A DNA stretch of 64,000 nt from Paenibacillus lutimineralis (GTDB lineage Bacteria; Bacillota; Bacilli; Paenibacillales; Paenibacillaceae). The translations under genes were made by a program, and so were the position numbers. The stretch lies in contig NZ_CP034346.1 in NCBI RefSeq assembly GCF_003991425.1, positions 3,075,501 to 3,139,500 on the forward strand, in the 5' to 3' direction. Shown piece by piece: positions 32,095 to 39,624 of this stretch; the first letter of the stretch is position 1; each line of letters opens with the position of its first letter. The notes under the pieces are model-generated. The model was not told the origin of the DNA and ran no database searches. It saw only the letters and a list, made by a program, of their open reading frames with translations.

Positions 32095-33279
32095 GTGAAA
32101 ATGTGGAGCTCACAAATTTACGGGGAGATGGCAGCGGAGGAAAGTAGCCTTTTTCGTTTGTTTGCTGGCATTTCGGGAGAAATGAGTGTGAATGATATTC
32201 CCGTCGCTCCTGGGGTTGATGTTGATTTGATCAAACAGGGCGACAGTGATCCTCTGGAAGTGGTTGTAGAGGTTCCTGTCGGTAAGTCGAAGCGGGGTTG
32301 GAATTATACTCACAAGTCATTGCAAGACATCGTTAATGCCGTTAATACGAGGACGCTTGCCGGCTTCAAGGGGCACCAGAAACCGGAGGACGTATCCAAT
32401 CAGTTTATTGATCCGGCCACCCATTGGATCGGCGCTAAGATGACCGAAAAAGCAGCCTATTTCCGTGGGATTGTGGACCAGAGAGAACCAGACCTCAAAC
32501 GGTTTATTCGATCTGGACGAATCAAGCAAGTTAGTATCTTCGGGCGGCCAGCTCTTAAAAATGTTTCTGGCGAGACGCAGGTCGTCGGCTACGATCCTCT
32601 TAGTATTGATTGGACGCCGCTTGACCGGATGGGGATGCCGACACGGATTGTTGCTGCAAGCGGTGAGATGTGGGATTTAAACGGGGCAGGACCCGGAGAA
32701 ATGAAGGGAGATGATGAGCAAGTGGAATGGGCTCAAGTGATTGCGGAAATTAAGAAACGTTATGAGAATAAGACGATTACAGTTGGTATGCTTGCTGGCG
32801 AGATGGGGCTTACCAATGATCAAGTCATTGCAGAGTTGACTCCGGAGTTTGCCAAGGAGGTTCAACGGGCGCTGGAGATCAGCACAAAGGCTACTGAAAT
32901 CCTTGGTGTCAGCGGCGAAATGGATGTCGAGGCCTTGTTTAAGTCCTTGAAAGATGCTGCCGACAAAGAGGCCGGCGCAGGACGGGATAAGATTGTTGGT
33001 GAGATGATGGAAGGCAAGGTGACATCGGAGTCAGTCCGGAAGGAATTACAGAATCCTGAAACAACTCTTGGCAAGCTGTGGGCTTACCATGCAAAAGGCA
33101 TTGCTGCTGATGCAACTAAGGAGCAAATCGCGGGTGAAATGGATACATTCTTGGCTGATCCAGTTGTTAAAGGGATGGTAGATGTCATTCACACGGACAA
33201 GCCTGCTGGTACAGGTGGGGGCGGAGGCAGCAAGACAGGCGCTCCGAAAAACCTACGAGTTAAACGAGCATCGTTCTAA
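32095..33279 (+). CDS. Prohead protease fused to scaffold (XkdF/S78_2-like) with repeated GEM motif
   Basis: About 394 residues. GTG 32095 or ATG 32101 are likely starts after AGGGGGTG; residue numbers here count from GTG 32089. Residues 50-190 resemble the XkdF-type S78_2 serine protease: FKGHQKPED with a candidate His96, and KQVSIFGRPAL with a candidate Ser149. The rest is helical and acidic like a scaffold. The tripeptide GEM occurs eight times (12, 30, 192, 203, 237, 276, 304, 349). TSESVRKEL near 312-320 is also present in the capsid protein. Position before the decoration and capsid genes fits. Confidence 0.8.
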   Translation: MKMWSSQIYGEMAAEESSLFRLFAGISGEMSVNDIPVAPGVDVDLIKQGDSDPLEVVVEVPVGKSKRGWNYTHKSLQDIVNAVNTRTLAGFKGHQKPEDVSNQFIDPATHWIGAKMTEKAAYFRGIVDQREPDLKRFIRSGRIKQVSIFGRPALKNVSGETQVVGYDPLSIDWTPLDRMGMPTRIVAASGEMWDLNGAGPGEMKGDDEQVEWAQVIAEIKKRYENKTITVGMLAGEMGLTNDQVIAELTPEFAKEVQRALEISTKATEILGVSGEMDVEALFKSLKDAADKEAGAGRDKIVGEMMEGKVTSESVRKELQNPETTLGKLWAYHAKGIAADATKEQIAGEMDTFLADPVVKGMVDVIHTDKPAGTGGGGGSKTGAPKNLRVKRASF

Positions 33280-33304
33280 TTTATCAATTCGAGGAGGGAT
33301 TCAT

Positions 33305-33700
33305 ATGTCTTACAAAGGTCAACCAGTGCCAAGTACTGTGCATCAACTTAATCGTGCCAAGATTTCTGATGGTAAATCCGTTCGCGTTACAATTCCTGAA
33401 AAGATGACTATTGTCGCACAACAATTTTATCTTATCGAAGGCTTTTTCGGCGCGGCAATGCAGTCTGTTAAGACGGAAGAAGGTCAAACTGATGAAGTCA
33501 TTCTCAATATCGAACAAGCTGAATTTGAGACTGATCAAATCGATAAGACTCAATCGTTTGCTGTCGGAACATCAATTTATTGGGATGCTACTGCTGGTCA
33601 ATTAACTGAGACTGACGAAGACAATCGTCTCGTTGGTCGGGTTACTGCTCCCAAGGACGCTAAAAACGTAATATGGTTCCTTTTGGGACCACAAGTATAA
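33305..33700 (+). CDS. Capsid decoration protein (DUF2190-like)
   Basis: 131 residues from ATG 33305 with GAGGAGGG upstream; a longer frame inside the previous gene lacks a site. A beta-rich protein ending with AVGTSIYWDATAGQLTETDE and LVGRVTAPKDA, a signature of DUF2190 head proteins such as trimeric decoration or head-fibre bases. Located directly before the major capsid gene. Confidence 0.75.
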   Translation: MSYKGQPVPSTVHQLNRAKISDGKSVRVTIPEKMTIVAQQFYLIEGFFGAAMQSVKTEEGQTDEVILNIEQAEFETDQIDKTQSFAVGTSIYWDATAGQLTETDEDNRLVGRVTAPKDAKNVIWFLLGPQV

Positions 33701-33715
33701 GGAGGCTAATAACTG

Positions 33716-34780
33716 ATGGCAAAATTTCATAGTGCTGAATCGATTAAGGCCGCACGTCGTCAAGGAACCGTTGAAACTACGGTTCCTTTTTTGTTGAACG
33801 GTAAACAGGAGGAAGTCACCAAGAAGATCGTTAACGGTGAAATGGAGACGTATGAGCTCGATAAGCCGATTGGTGAGATGCTCACATCCGAAAGTGTCCG
33901 TAAGGAACTGTTGCAGAAGGTTGTCCTGGATGTGGAGTTGGGGCGCGAAGAGGTTCCATTGTTGTATAAACTTATCTACGATACTATCTCAGATCCGAAC
34001 TTCCCAAAGGAGTTTGAAGCAAAATGGGCGATGTACGGGGCTGTCATCTTCCTTGAACACTTGGAGGGTGAAGAAGTCAAATTCGGCAGCCTTAATGCAG
34101 AGGAGGGTCCGATTGCTCGGATTAAAGGTTATACAGCTGGATTTGAGTATACAAAGGAAATTCAATTGTTCAACCAGACTTTTAATTTTGAGGTGCTCAA
34201 TAAGGCTTTTGGAGAAGCTCACAATGCGTTGCTGAACCACTTACATTTGGCACCGATCATTAAGTACGCTTATAAGGCAGCTAACAAGACTTCTCCAGCA
34301 TATGTTGATGAGAAAGGAAAAGCACTATCTAATGCTACAAACTCTCATTTTGTCTTGTCGCTTCGTGAAACTCTGCGTAATGCTTTGCGTGATGCACGGA
34401 CAGCTAAGCGTGCTGGAACAATCCTTTTGGCTAACTCAGCAGATCAGGAGGATATTGCTGATGCTTTGTCCAGTATTAACATTCAGGCCACCCCATACCG
34501 GGCTTTGTCAGGCATTTCAGACATCATCTTTTATGACGGATGGGAAGCGCCAGTTGGTAAGAAATCTTATGTTTACACAGGCGTACCTGCCGGCAAGGCT
34601 TATCTGATCCGTCCGAAACGCGGATTTAAGGAGCTTATTAAACAGGCTCTACAGATCCAGGCGACTATGGGTGACCTGACCCGTCTGGTGGAAGCTCAGA
34701 TCGTTGGTGATGTATGGCGCGGGGTCTTTGCAGCGGTAGAAGAGAACGTCCAGGAGATCACTTTGCCTGGTAAAGCATAA
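33716..34780 (+). CDS. Major capsid protein
   Basis: 354 residues. Assigned by order (protease/scaffold, decoration, capsid, connector) and size. The pattern matches PBSX XkdG-like coats: FNQTFNFEVLNKAFGEAHNA, then YVYTGVPAGKAYLIRPKRG. GEM occurs at 41-43 and 53-55, and TSESVRKEL at 57-65 is identical to nine residues of the protease/scaffold protein. The N-terminal arm may be cleaved during maturation. Confidence 0.85.
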   Translation: MAKFHSAESIKAARRQGTVETTVPFLLNGKQEEVTKKIVNGEMETYELDKPIGEMLTSESVRKELLQKVVLDVELGREEVPLLYKLIYDTISDPNFPKEFEAKWAMYGAVIFLEHLEGEEVKFGSLNAEEGPIARIKGYTAGFEYTKEIQLFNQTFNFEVLNKAFGEAHNALLNHLHLAPIIKYAYKAANKTSPAYVDEKGKALSNATNSHFVLSLRETLRNALRDARTAKRAGTILLANSADQEDIADALSSINIQATPYRALSGISDIIFYDGWEAPVGKKSYVYTGVPAGKAYLIRPKRGFKELIKQALQIQATMGDLTRLVEAQIVGDVWRGVFAAVEENVQEITLPGKA

Positions 34781-34793
34781 GGCGGTGTATTAA

Positions 34794-35150
34794 ATGGAAC
34801 CATCAATTGCGCTTCGTGCCCGCTTGAGGAAGCTTCTTAACGAAGCCATCCCGGCTGGTGGCACCGAAGCAAATACCAATTTTCTTGACGCCGAGATCGA
34901 TCTACTCCTGACGGAGGCGGACAGCCTACACGGCGCCGCTTCTGCCGGATGGATGGAAAAGGCCGGACTCCTGCAGGGCGACATTGAGGGTTATAGCAGC
35001 GGTACTGAGAAATACGACCTAACGTCGTTGAAAGACCGGCTCAGTCATGCGCTTGCTATGTCCAAACAATATTCCGATATGGAGGCTGATGCAGCTGGTA
35101 AGGATGCATCAGGGTTTATGATCCGCGTCTGTCCGCCGGAGGTGTTGTGA
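34794..35150 (+). CDS. Head-tail connector protein
   Basis: 118 residues directly after the capsid gene. The helical pattern (LRARLRKLLNEAIPAGGTEA and FLDAEIDLLLTEADSLHGAA) matches gp6/gp15-type connector rings of the YqbG/XkdH neighbourhood. It would dock on the portal. Stop overlaps the next ATG. Confidence 0.75.
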   Translation: MEPSIALRARLRKLLNEAIPAGGTEANTNFLDAEIDLLLTEADSLHGAASAGWMEKAGLLQGDIEGYSSGTEKYDLTSLKDRLSHALAMSKQYSDMEADAAGKDASGFMIRVCPPEVL

Positions 35151-35539
35151 TGGTAGTAACGGACTTTGTTGCTACACGACGTAAACACATTGCCTGGAAT
35201 ATATCGCAGAACCCGACGACGATCACCATCCACCGCAAGGAGAAGATCCGGAAGGGTGGCGGGTACGAGGAGAACGAAAAGGATCTTCCTCCCGTTACCG
35301 TCCGGATTTTTATCTCTCGCTCTCAGATACCGCAGAACATATCCGTTCTGGCCGGCACGAAGCAGACTGATAAAATGTACAGCCTGCTGGCCGACGAACA
35401 TGCTGACATTAAAGCGGGTCCCAATGTAACAGATCGTTTCGAAGCTTTAGGCGAGACGTTCGAAGTCGTTTCCGTGCAACCGCAGGTTGTGCAGGGATTG
35501 ACTGTTGGTTTTCAAGCGGATCTCGAAAGGGTGAAGTGA
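35150..35539 (+). CDS. Head closure / head-tail joining protein
   Basis: 130 residues; ATG overlaps the previous TGA and GGAGGTG lies 7 bp upstream. A beta-rich protein with ITIHRKEKIRKGGGYEENEK. Size and order match the XkdH-type stopper or closure proteins that retain DNA until the tail joins. Confidence 0.7.
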   Translation: MVVTDFVATRRKHIAWNISQNPTTITIHRKEKIRKGGGYEENEKDLPPVTVRIFISRSQIPQNISVLAGTKQTDKMYSLLADEHADIKAGPNVTDRFEALGETFEVVSVQPQVVQGLTVGFQADLERVK

Positions 35540-35540
35540 T

Positions 35541-36047
35541 ATGGGCGACTTTGGTCAAGGCGCAATCGAGTACATGAAGAGGAAGCAGGCAGGGATTTAC
35601 GCTGTTGCAGACAATGTGGCAAGGGAAGCAGAAGGGTACATGAAATTAAACGCACCATGGAAGGATCGACTAGGTGGATCTGGAGCGAGAGGTGCTCTTC
35701 ACACGGGGATTGAGATTAAGAATAAAGAAAAAGTTCTTGTATATTTAGCTCATGGTGTAAGGTACGGGAATTATTTGGAGGAAGGAACGCCTCCACATAA
35801 GATCAGAGCAAAAAATAAGAAAGTTCTTGCTATCCCTATAGAAACATGGAATAAGGATAAGCGCGGACCGGTGAATGATCATAAATCGAAGCAGTTGCCT
35901 AAGTTATCTAAGGATGGAAAATTCGTAATTTTAGGTAGATCAGTTAACCATCCTGGGACAAAGAAACGCCCAATTGTTCTGCCGACTGCGAAGAAGTACA
36001 AAATAAAATTGAGGGATAAACTCATCAAATGGTGGTTGACGCCATGA
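35541..36047 (+). CDS. HK97 gp10-like neck/tail completion protein
   Basis: 168 residues. APWKDRLGGSGARGALHTGI and YGNYLEEGTPPHKIRAKNKK match the gp10/XkdI family (a His/Gly-rich insertion and a basic C-terminal core). These proteins sit at the tail top. The ATGA stop overlap couples it to the next gene. Confidence 0.8.
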   Translation: MGDFGQGAIEYMKRKQAGIYAVADNVAREAEGYMKLNAPWKDRLGGSGARGALHTGIEIKNKEKVLVYLAHGVRYGNYLEEGTPPHKIRAKNKKVLAIPIETWNKDKRGPVNDHKSKQLPKLSKDGKFVILGRSVNHPGTKKRPIVLPTAKKYKIKLRDKLIKWWLTP

Positions 36048-36880
36048 GAAACACTATTCGTGAAAAACTTCTCGCCGCCGTTCCCGAACTTAAGGACGTT
36101 TTTGAGCCACATTCAGCAGAGGAGAGCAGCCCCAAGCCATATGCTATTGTTCTTCAGGGGGATGATAGCGAAGAGTCTCCGTGGATCGGCTTCCGCCGTA
36201 TCGTCGAGATCTGGCCATATGTATCCCGGTCTACCTTTGGCAAGGTGGATGCGTTGTCGGATAAGATAATCGCCGCCTTGGACAAACAATTGCTGACAAC
36301 TGAAACCGGCGAGGTCTTTTCCTGCGTTTACCTCGGATCTGCTGGCCAGGACGTGGTTGACGAAGAATGGGATGCGATTACTCGAGGCATGCAATTTGCC
36401 GTCATGGCCTTGCAGCCAGTAGGGACTGATGGCCAGATCACAAGCGATCCTTGGGTGCCAGCCTTATCTGCATGGACTTCGAGTATTCTAGGGACGGATT
36501 GGGACATCTATAACGGTTTCTGGCCATTAGGCTACTTACGCCCTGCAGTGATGTGGAGAGTGACTAACGTTGAAATCAAGACATTAGCTTTTTCTAGCTA
36601 CCAGGTTACTAAGCGATTTACTGCTCATGTCCTTGGGAATGAGAAGCAGCCGGAACATTCGGCGGTATTTTCCTTAGTAGCGGCATTAGGCAGCGCCATT
36701 AAGATCCCATTCGATCTTGCCGATCGGCGTTATCTGACAGTAGTGGATCCCAAGGCGAACATTGGGGCCGATGGGCTCCGAGAGGGGCAGATTACAGTGA
36801 CGCTATCTCGAAGAGTCGCCCGCCCGCAAGAAGAGGTTCCACTGATCCGATCAGTGAATTACAAACCAAATATTAAGTAG
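36044..36880 (+). CDS. Tail terminator-like protein with extra C-terminal domain
   Basis: 278 residues from ATG 36044. Residues 1-135 look like tail terminator/XkdJ proteins (NTIREKLLAAVPELKDVFE, KVDALSDKIIAALD). Residues 145-278 are an additional beta-rich domain, roughly doubling the usual length. Located between neck and sheath genes, as expected. Confidence 0.65.
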   Translation: MRNTIREKLLAAVPELKDVFEPHSAEESSPKPYAIVLQGDDSEESPWIGFRRIVEIWPYVSRSTFGKVDALSDKIIAALDKQLLTTETGEVFSCVYLGSAGQDVVDEEWDAITRGMQFAVMALQPVGTDGQITSDPWVPALSAWTSSILGTDWDIYNGFWPLGYLRPAVMWRVTNVEIKTLAFSSYQVTKRFTAHVLGNEKQPEHSAVFSLVAALGSAIKIPFDLADRRYLTVVDPKANIGADGLREGQITVTLSRRVARPQEEVPLIRSVNYKPNIK

Positions 36881-36889
36881 GTGATGACT

Positions 36890-37081
36890 ATGGCTGAAAA
36901 GCCAGATAAGAAAATCGAATCGAAGTACCCCGTTGTAGAGCTTCTGGTAAATGCTGAGGCTCTTTTTTCTGTTCGAGGGGAAGTTGTGATTGGGGCTCTG
37001 CATGGCCATAACGAGGTAGAATTTACAGTCAGCGAAGTGAAACGGCTTGTTGACCAGTTTTTGAAAAGGAAGGTGAACTAA
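36890..37081 (+). CDS. Small tail-region protein, 63 residues
   Basis: ATG 36890, with AGGTG 7 bp upstream. The product (YPVVELLVNAEALFSVRGEV) matches the small XkdK-preceding proteins of PBSX-like phages in position only. It ends directly at the sheath GTG start. Function unknown. Confidence 0.6.
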   Translation: MAEKPDKKIESKYPVVELLVNAEALFSVRGEVVIGALHGHNEVEFTVSEVKRLVDQFLKRKVN

Positions 37082-38539
37082 GTGGCAGGAGGAAATTGGA
37101 GTCCGACAGATATGCCCGTGTTACCAGGGCTGTACATGAATTTCGTTGCTGCAGCTGGCACTGCTATCCAGCCTGGAGCTCGCGGCATTGTTGTTGCTGC
37201 TGTTAAAGCGCATTGGGGTCCGGTTGGGCAGTTTGTGGAGGTTTCAGACGAGGCCGCCATTAAAGAAATGTTTTCCGAGGGTGAGAACGGTGGTGCTACG
37301 GCATTTACGACGCTTTACCTAACCCTTTTGGGTGGGCCGAAGACGTTGCTAGCTTACCGGATTGCTTCGGATTCAGCAGCGGAAGCGACCATTTCCGTTA
37401 ACAATACGGATTCAGTGACTGCTTTAAAACTCACTGCTAAGTATCCTGGTATCCGCGGCAATGATTTCAATGTCACGATCGCTGATAGCTTGGCGGTAAG
37501 TGGTACCAAGGAATTGAAGCTGTATGAAGGCACCAAACTACTTCGAACCTTTGCGATCGGTAACGGTGATGTAACGGCGGCGCTAGCTGCTATCAATGAT
37601 GATGAAAGCAATAAATGGATTGTGGCAAGCAAAGTGGCAGATGGCACACTTACCGATGTATCGGGGCAATCCTTGACTGGTGGGGATAGCGGTATAGAAG
37701 GCATCACGAATGCCGACTATGTGGCCGCACTCGTCGCGTTCGAAGGGCAAGAATTTCATGTACTAACACTTGACGGGGTAACAGAGCCAGCATTGAGATC
37801 CAGTGTTGTTGCCTGGGTTAAACGCGTACGCAGCGAGGGCAAGGGTGTAATCGCTACTTTGGGCGGTATGGCATCGGAGGATACGGCTACCGATGCAGTC
37901 AGCAAGGCTGTGAACCGCAGTGCGGGCTGTAATCACGAAGGCATCGTCAATGTGGGCTCTGGCGCAGTTTTGGCGGATAAGGAGTATAGTTCGGCGCAGA
38001 TAGCAGCCTGGGTAGCTGGTTTGATTGCAGGGCAATCTCTAAGTCAATCCACAACATATGCCGAGTCACCATTTGATGACGTAACTCGGCGCTGGACGCG
38101 TTCTGAGCAAGAGAAGGCTATTCGTAGCGGTGTATTTTTGCTCATCCACGACGGCCGCAAGGTCAAGGTACTACGGGGAATGAACACACTGACGACCTTA
38201 CAGGTCGATCAGAATAACAGCTGGAAGAAGATTCGGACCATCAGGGTCATGGATGCGATTAATGGCGATCTGCAGAGGACGGCTGAAGATGTCTATATCG
38301 GTAAGGTTAACAACACGGAGGAAGGCCGACTTGCTTTGATCGGCGCCTGTAAGGAATATATGAGAACGTTGGCCCAGAGTAATGTTATTGAAGGGACCGG
38401 GTATGACGTTCTTCTTGATCCGGATTACTATGGCTCTTCTCCGGCCAAGAAGCCGGAACCTGACCAGGTATTCTTACGCTGGAACGCTCGTCTGACCGAT
38501 GTAATGGAACAAATCTTCGGGACATTTTACGTTGAATAG
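37082..38539 (+). CDS. xkdK: Contractile tail sheath protein (XkdK-like)
   Basis: 485 residues from a GTG start after AAGGAAGGTG. The N-terminal MPVLPGLYMNFVAAAGTAIQ, the inserted beta-rich domain (120-210) and the C-terminal conserved domain (NGDLQRTAEDVYIGKVNNTE and LRWNARLTDVMEQIFGTFYV) are those of phage tail sheath proteins. It contracts to drive the tube through the cell envelope. Its presence defines the myovirus type. Confidence 0.95.
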   Translation: MAGGNWSPTDMPVLPGLYMNFVAAAGTAIQPGARGIVVAAVKAHWGPVGQFVEVSDEAAIKEMFSEGENGGATAFTTLYLTLLGGPKTLLAYRIASDSAAEATISVNNTDSVTALKLTAKYPGIRGNDFNVTIADSLAVSGTKELKLYEGTKLLRTFAIGNGDVTAALAAINDDESNKWIVASKVADGTLTDVSGQSLTGGDSGIEGITNADYVAALVAFEGQEFHVLTLDGVTEPALRSSVVAWVKRVRSEGKGVIATLGGMASEDTATDAVSKAVNRSAGCNHEGIVNVGSGAVLADKEYSSAQIAAWVAGLIAGQSLSQSTTYAESPFDDVTRRWTRSEQEKAIRSGVFLLIHDGRKVKVLRGMNTLTTLQVDQNNSWKKIRTIRVMDAINGDLQRTAEDVYIGKVNNTEEGRLALIGACKEYMRTLAQSNVIEGTGYDVLLDPDYYGSSPAKKPEPDQVFLRWNARLTDVMEQIFGTFYVE

Positions 38540-38555
38540 AAGGGAGTGAGGCATA

Positions 38556-38975
38556 ATGGCAGAAATGACAGGAATGGATCCTACCAGGGCGATACTTGGC
38601 ACATTTGCCCAGGCTTTTATTGATGGGGAATGGCAGACTAACATCAACCACCTGGAAGCCAATGTAGAGATTGATAAACGGGAACTTAACTTGGTTGGTC
38701 ACAACTGGGTACAGTTTAAAATCGGTGCTAAGCGAGGAACTGGAACCATTAGCGGGTACAAAGTATCGTCAAAAATGATTCAGCGTGATTTTGGTAAATT
38801 TGATATTATTTCCAAGCTTGACGACCCCGAAGCGTATGGTTTTGAGCGAGTCCGTTTAATCCGATGCATGCCAGATAGAGTGCAGCTCGCAAACTGGACA
38901 GCGGGTGAAGAAGTAACTGAGGAAACGGCATTCACATTTGAAGATTACGAGCTGCTTGACCCTATTGAAATTTAA
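38556..38975 (+). CDS. xkdM: Tail tube protein (XkdM-like)
   Basis: 139 residues following the sheath gene. GTFAQAFIDGEWQTNINHLE, VGHNWVQFKIGAKRGTGTIS and QRDFGKFDIISKLDD match the XkdM core tail family. Hexameric rings of this protein form the inner tube. Confidence 0.93.
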   Translation: MAEMTGMDPTRAILGTFAQAFIDGEWQTNINHLEANVEIDKRELNLVGHNWVQFKIGAKRGTGTISGYKVSSKMIQRDFGKFDIISKLDDPEAYGFERVRLIRCMPDRVQLANWTAGEEVTEETAFTFEDYELLDPIEI

Positions 38976-38998
38976 AATTGAGAGGATGGACATATAAA

Positions 38999-39430
38999 AT
39001 GGCAAACGAACAATTGAATGAACAGGAAATTCTGGACAGTCTCTTCGAGACGGCGACGAATCTGCCGGAAGAGACTGTTTTTATTAAGCGACTTTCTTTG
39101 CGTATTACGCTTCGCGGGCTGACTTCAAGCAAGGTGGATGCTATCCGTGAACGTTGTACGGTCCGGAAGACTACTAAAGGGCAGGCTATCGAGAAAGTTG
39201 ATAGTGAACTGTTCAACGCTGCTTTGATAAAAGAAGCGACCGCTACTTTGGAAGTCAAGGGCTTGGAGCTTAGTGGCTGGGGTGACGATCGTTTGACGAG
39301 TCGCTTGAAGCTTTCCGGTGGCGAGGAAGTTGTTCGCCGGATGCTTCTGGCTGGAGAATTGGATGCTGTAGGTGATAAAGTCCTGGAGCTTTCCGGCTTT
39401 GGTGTTGACATTGCAGATATAAAAAACTAA
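38999..39430 (+). CDS. xkdN: Tail assembly chaperone, short form (XkdN-like)
   Basis: 143 residues in the zero frame from ATG 38999. EILDSLFETATNLPEETVFI, RLSLRITLRGLTSSKVDAI and LAGELDAVGDKVLELSGF match the phage XkdN-like tail chaperones. The gene ends in a classical slippery heptamer, and a second ORF in the -1 frame runs to the tape-measure gene, as in lambda G/GT. Confidence 0.88.
   Translation: MANEQLNEQEILDSLFETATNLPEETVFIKRLSLRITLRGLTSSKVDAIRERCTVRKTTKGQAIEKVDSELFNAALIKEATATLEVKGLELSGWGDDRLTSRLKLSGGEEVVRRMLLAGELDAVGDKVLELSGFGVDIADIKN
39421..39427 (+). other. Programmed -1 frameshift site A_AAA_AAC
   Basis: The heptamer A AAA AAC is in the correct phase relative to the zero frame (ATA AAA AAC TAA). 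It lies immediately before the stop codon. Slippage back by one base continues through the downstream open frame to 39624. Confidence 0.85.
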
Positions 39431-39624
39431 TACGCTCCGGGGGCACGACGACGATGCTGTATCACATGTGGGTGCGGCATCATTTGCGTCCCGGGGCTTT
39501 TTGGGCGTTGCCTAAAGGTGAGCGCACCTTGTTAATGGCTTTTACGCTTCATGAAATTGAGATGTTGAATAAACCAAAACCTGCTACGTCCGGAGATCGG
39601 AGAGGTGGTAAGCGTGGCAGATAA
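39427..39624 (+). CDS. Tail chaperone frameshift extension (T-domain)
   Basis: About 65 codons in the -1 frame (LIRSGGTTTMLYHMWVRHHL, then PGAFWALPKGERTLLMAFTL) give a long form of about 208 residues. It has no good start of its own and overlaps the tape-measure start by 11 bp. In lambda-type systems the extended form binds the tape measure and recruits the tube protein. Confidence 0.8.
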   Translation, partial: LIRSGGTTTMLYHMWVRHHLRPGAFWALPKGERTLLMAFTLHEIEMLNKPKPATSGDRRGGKRGR

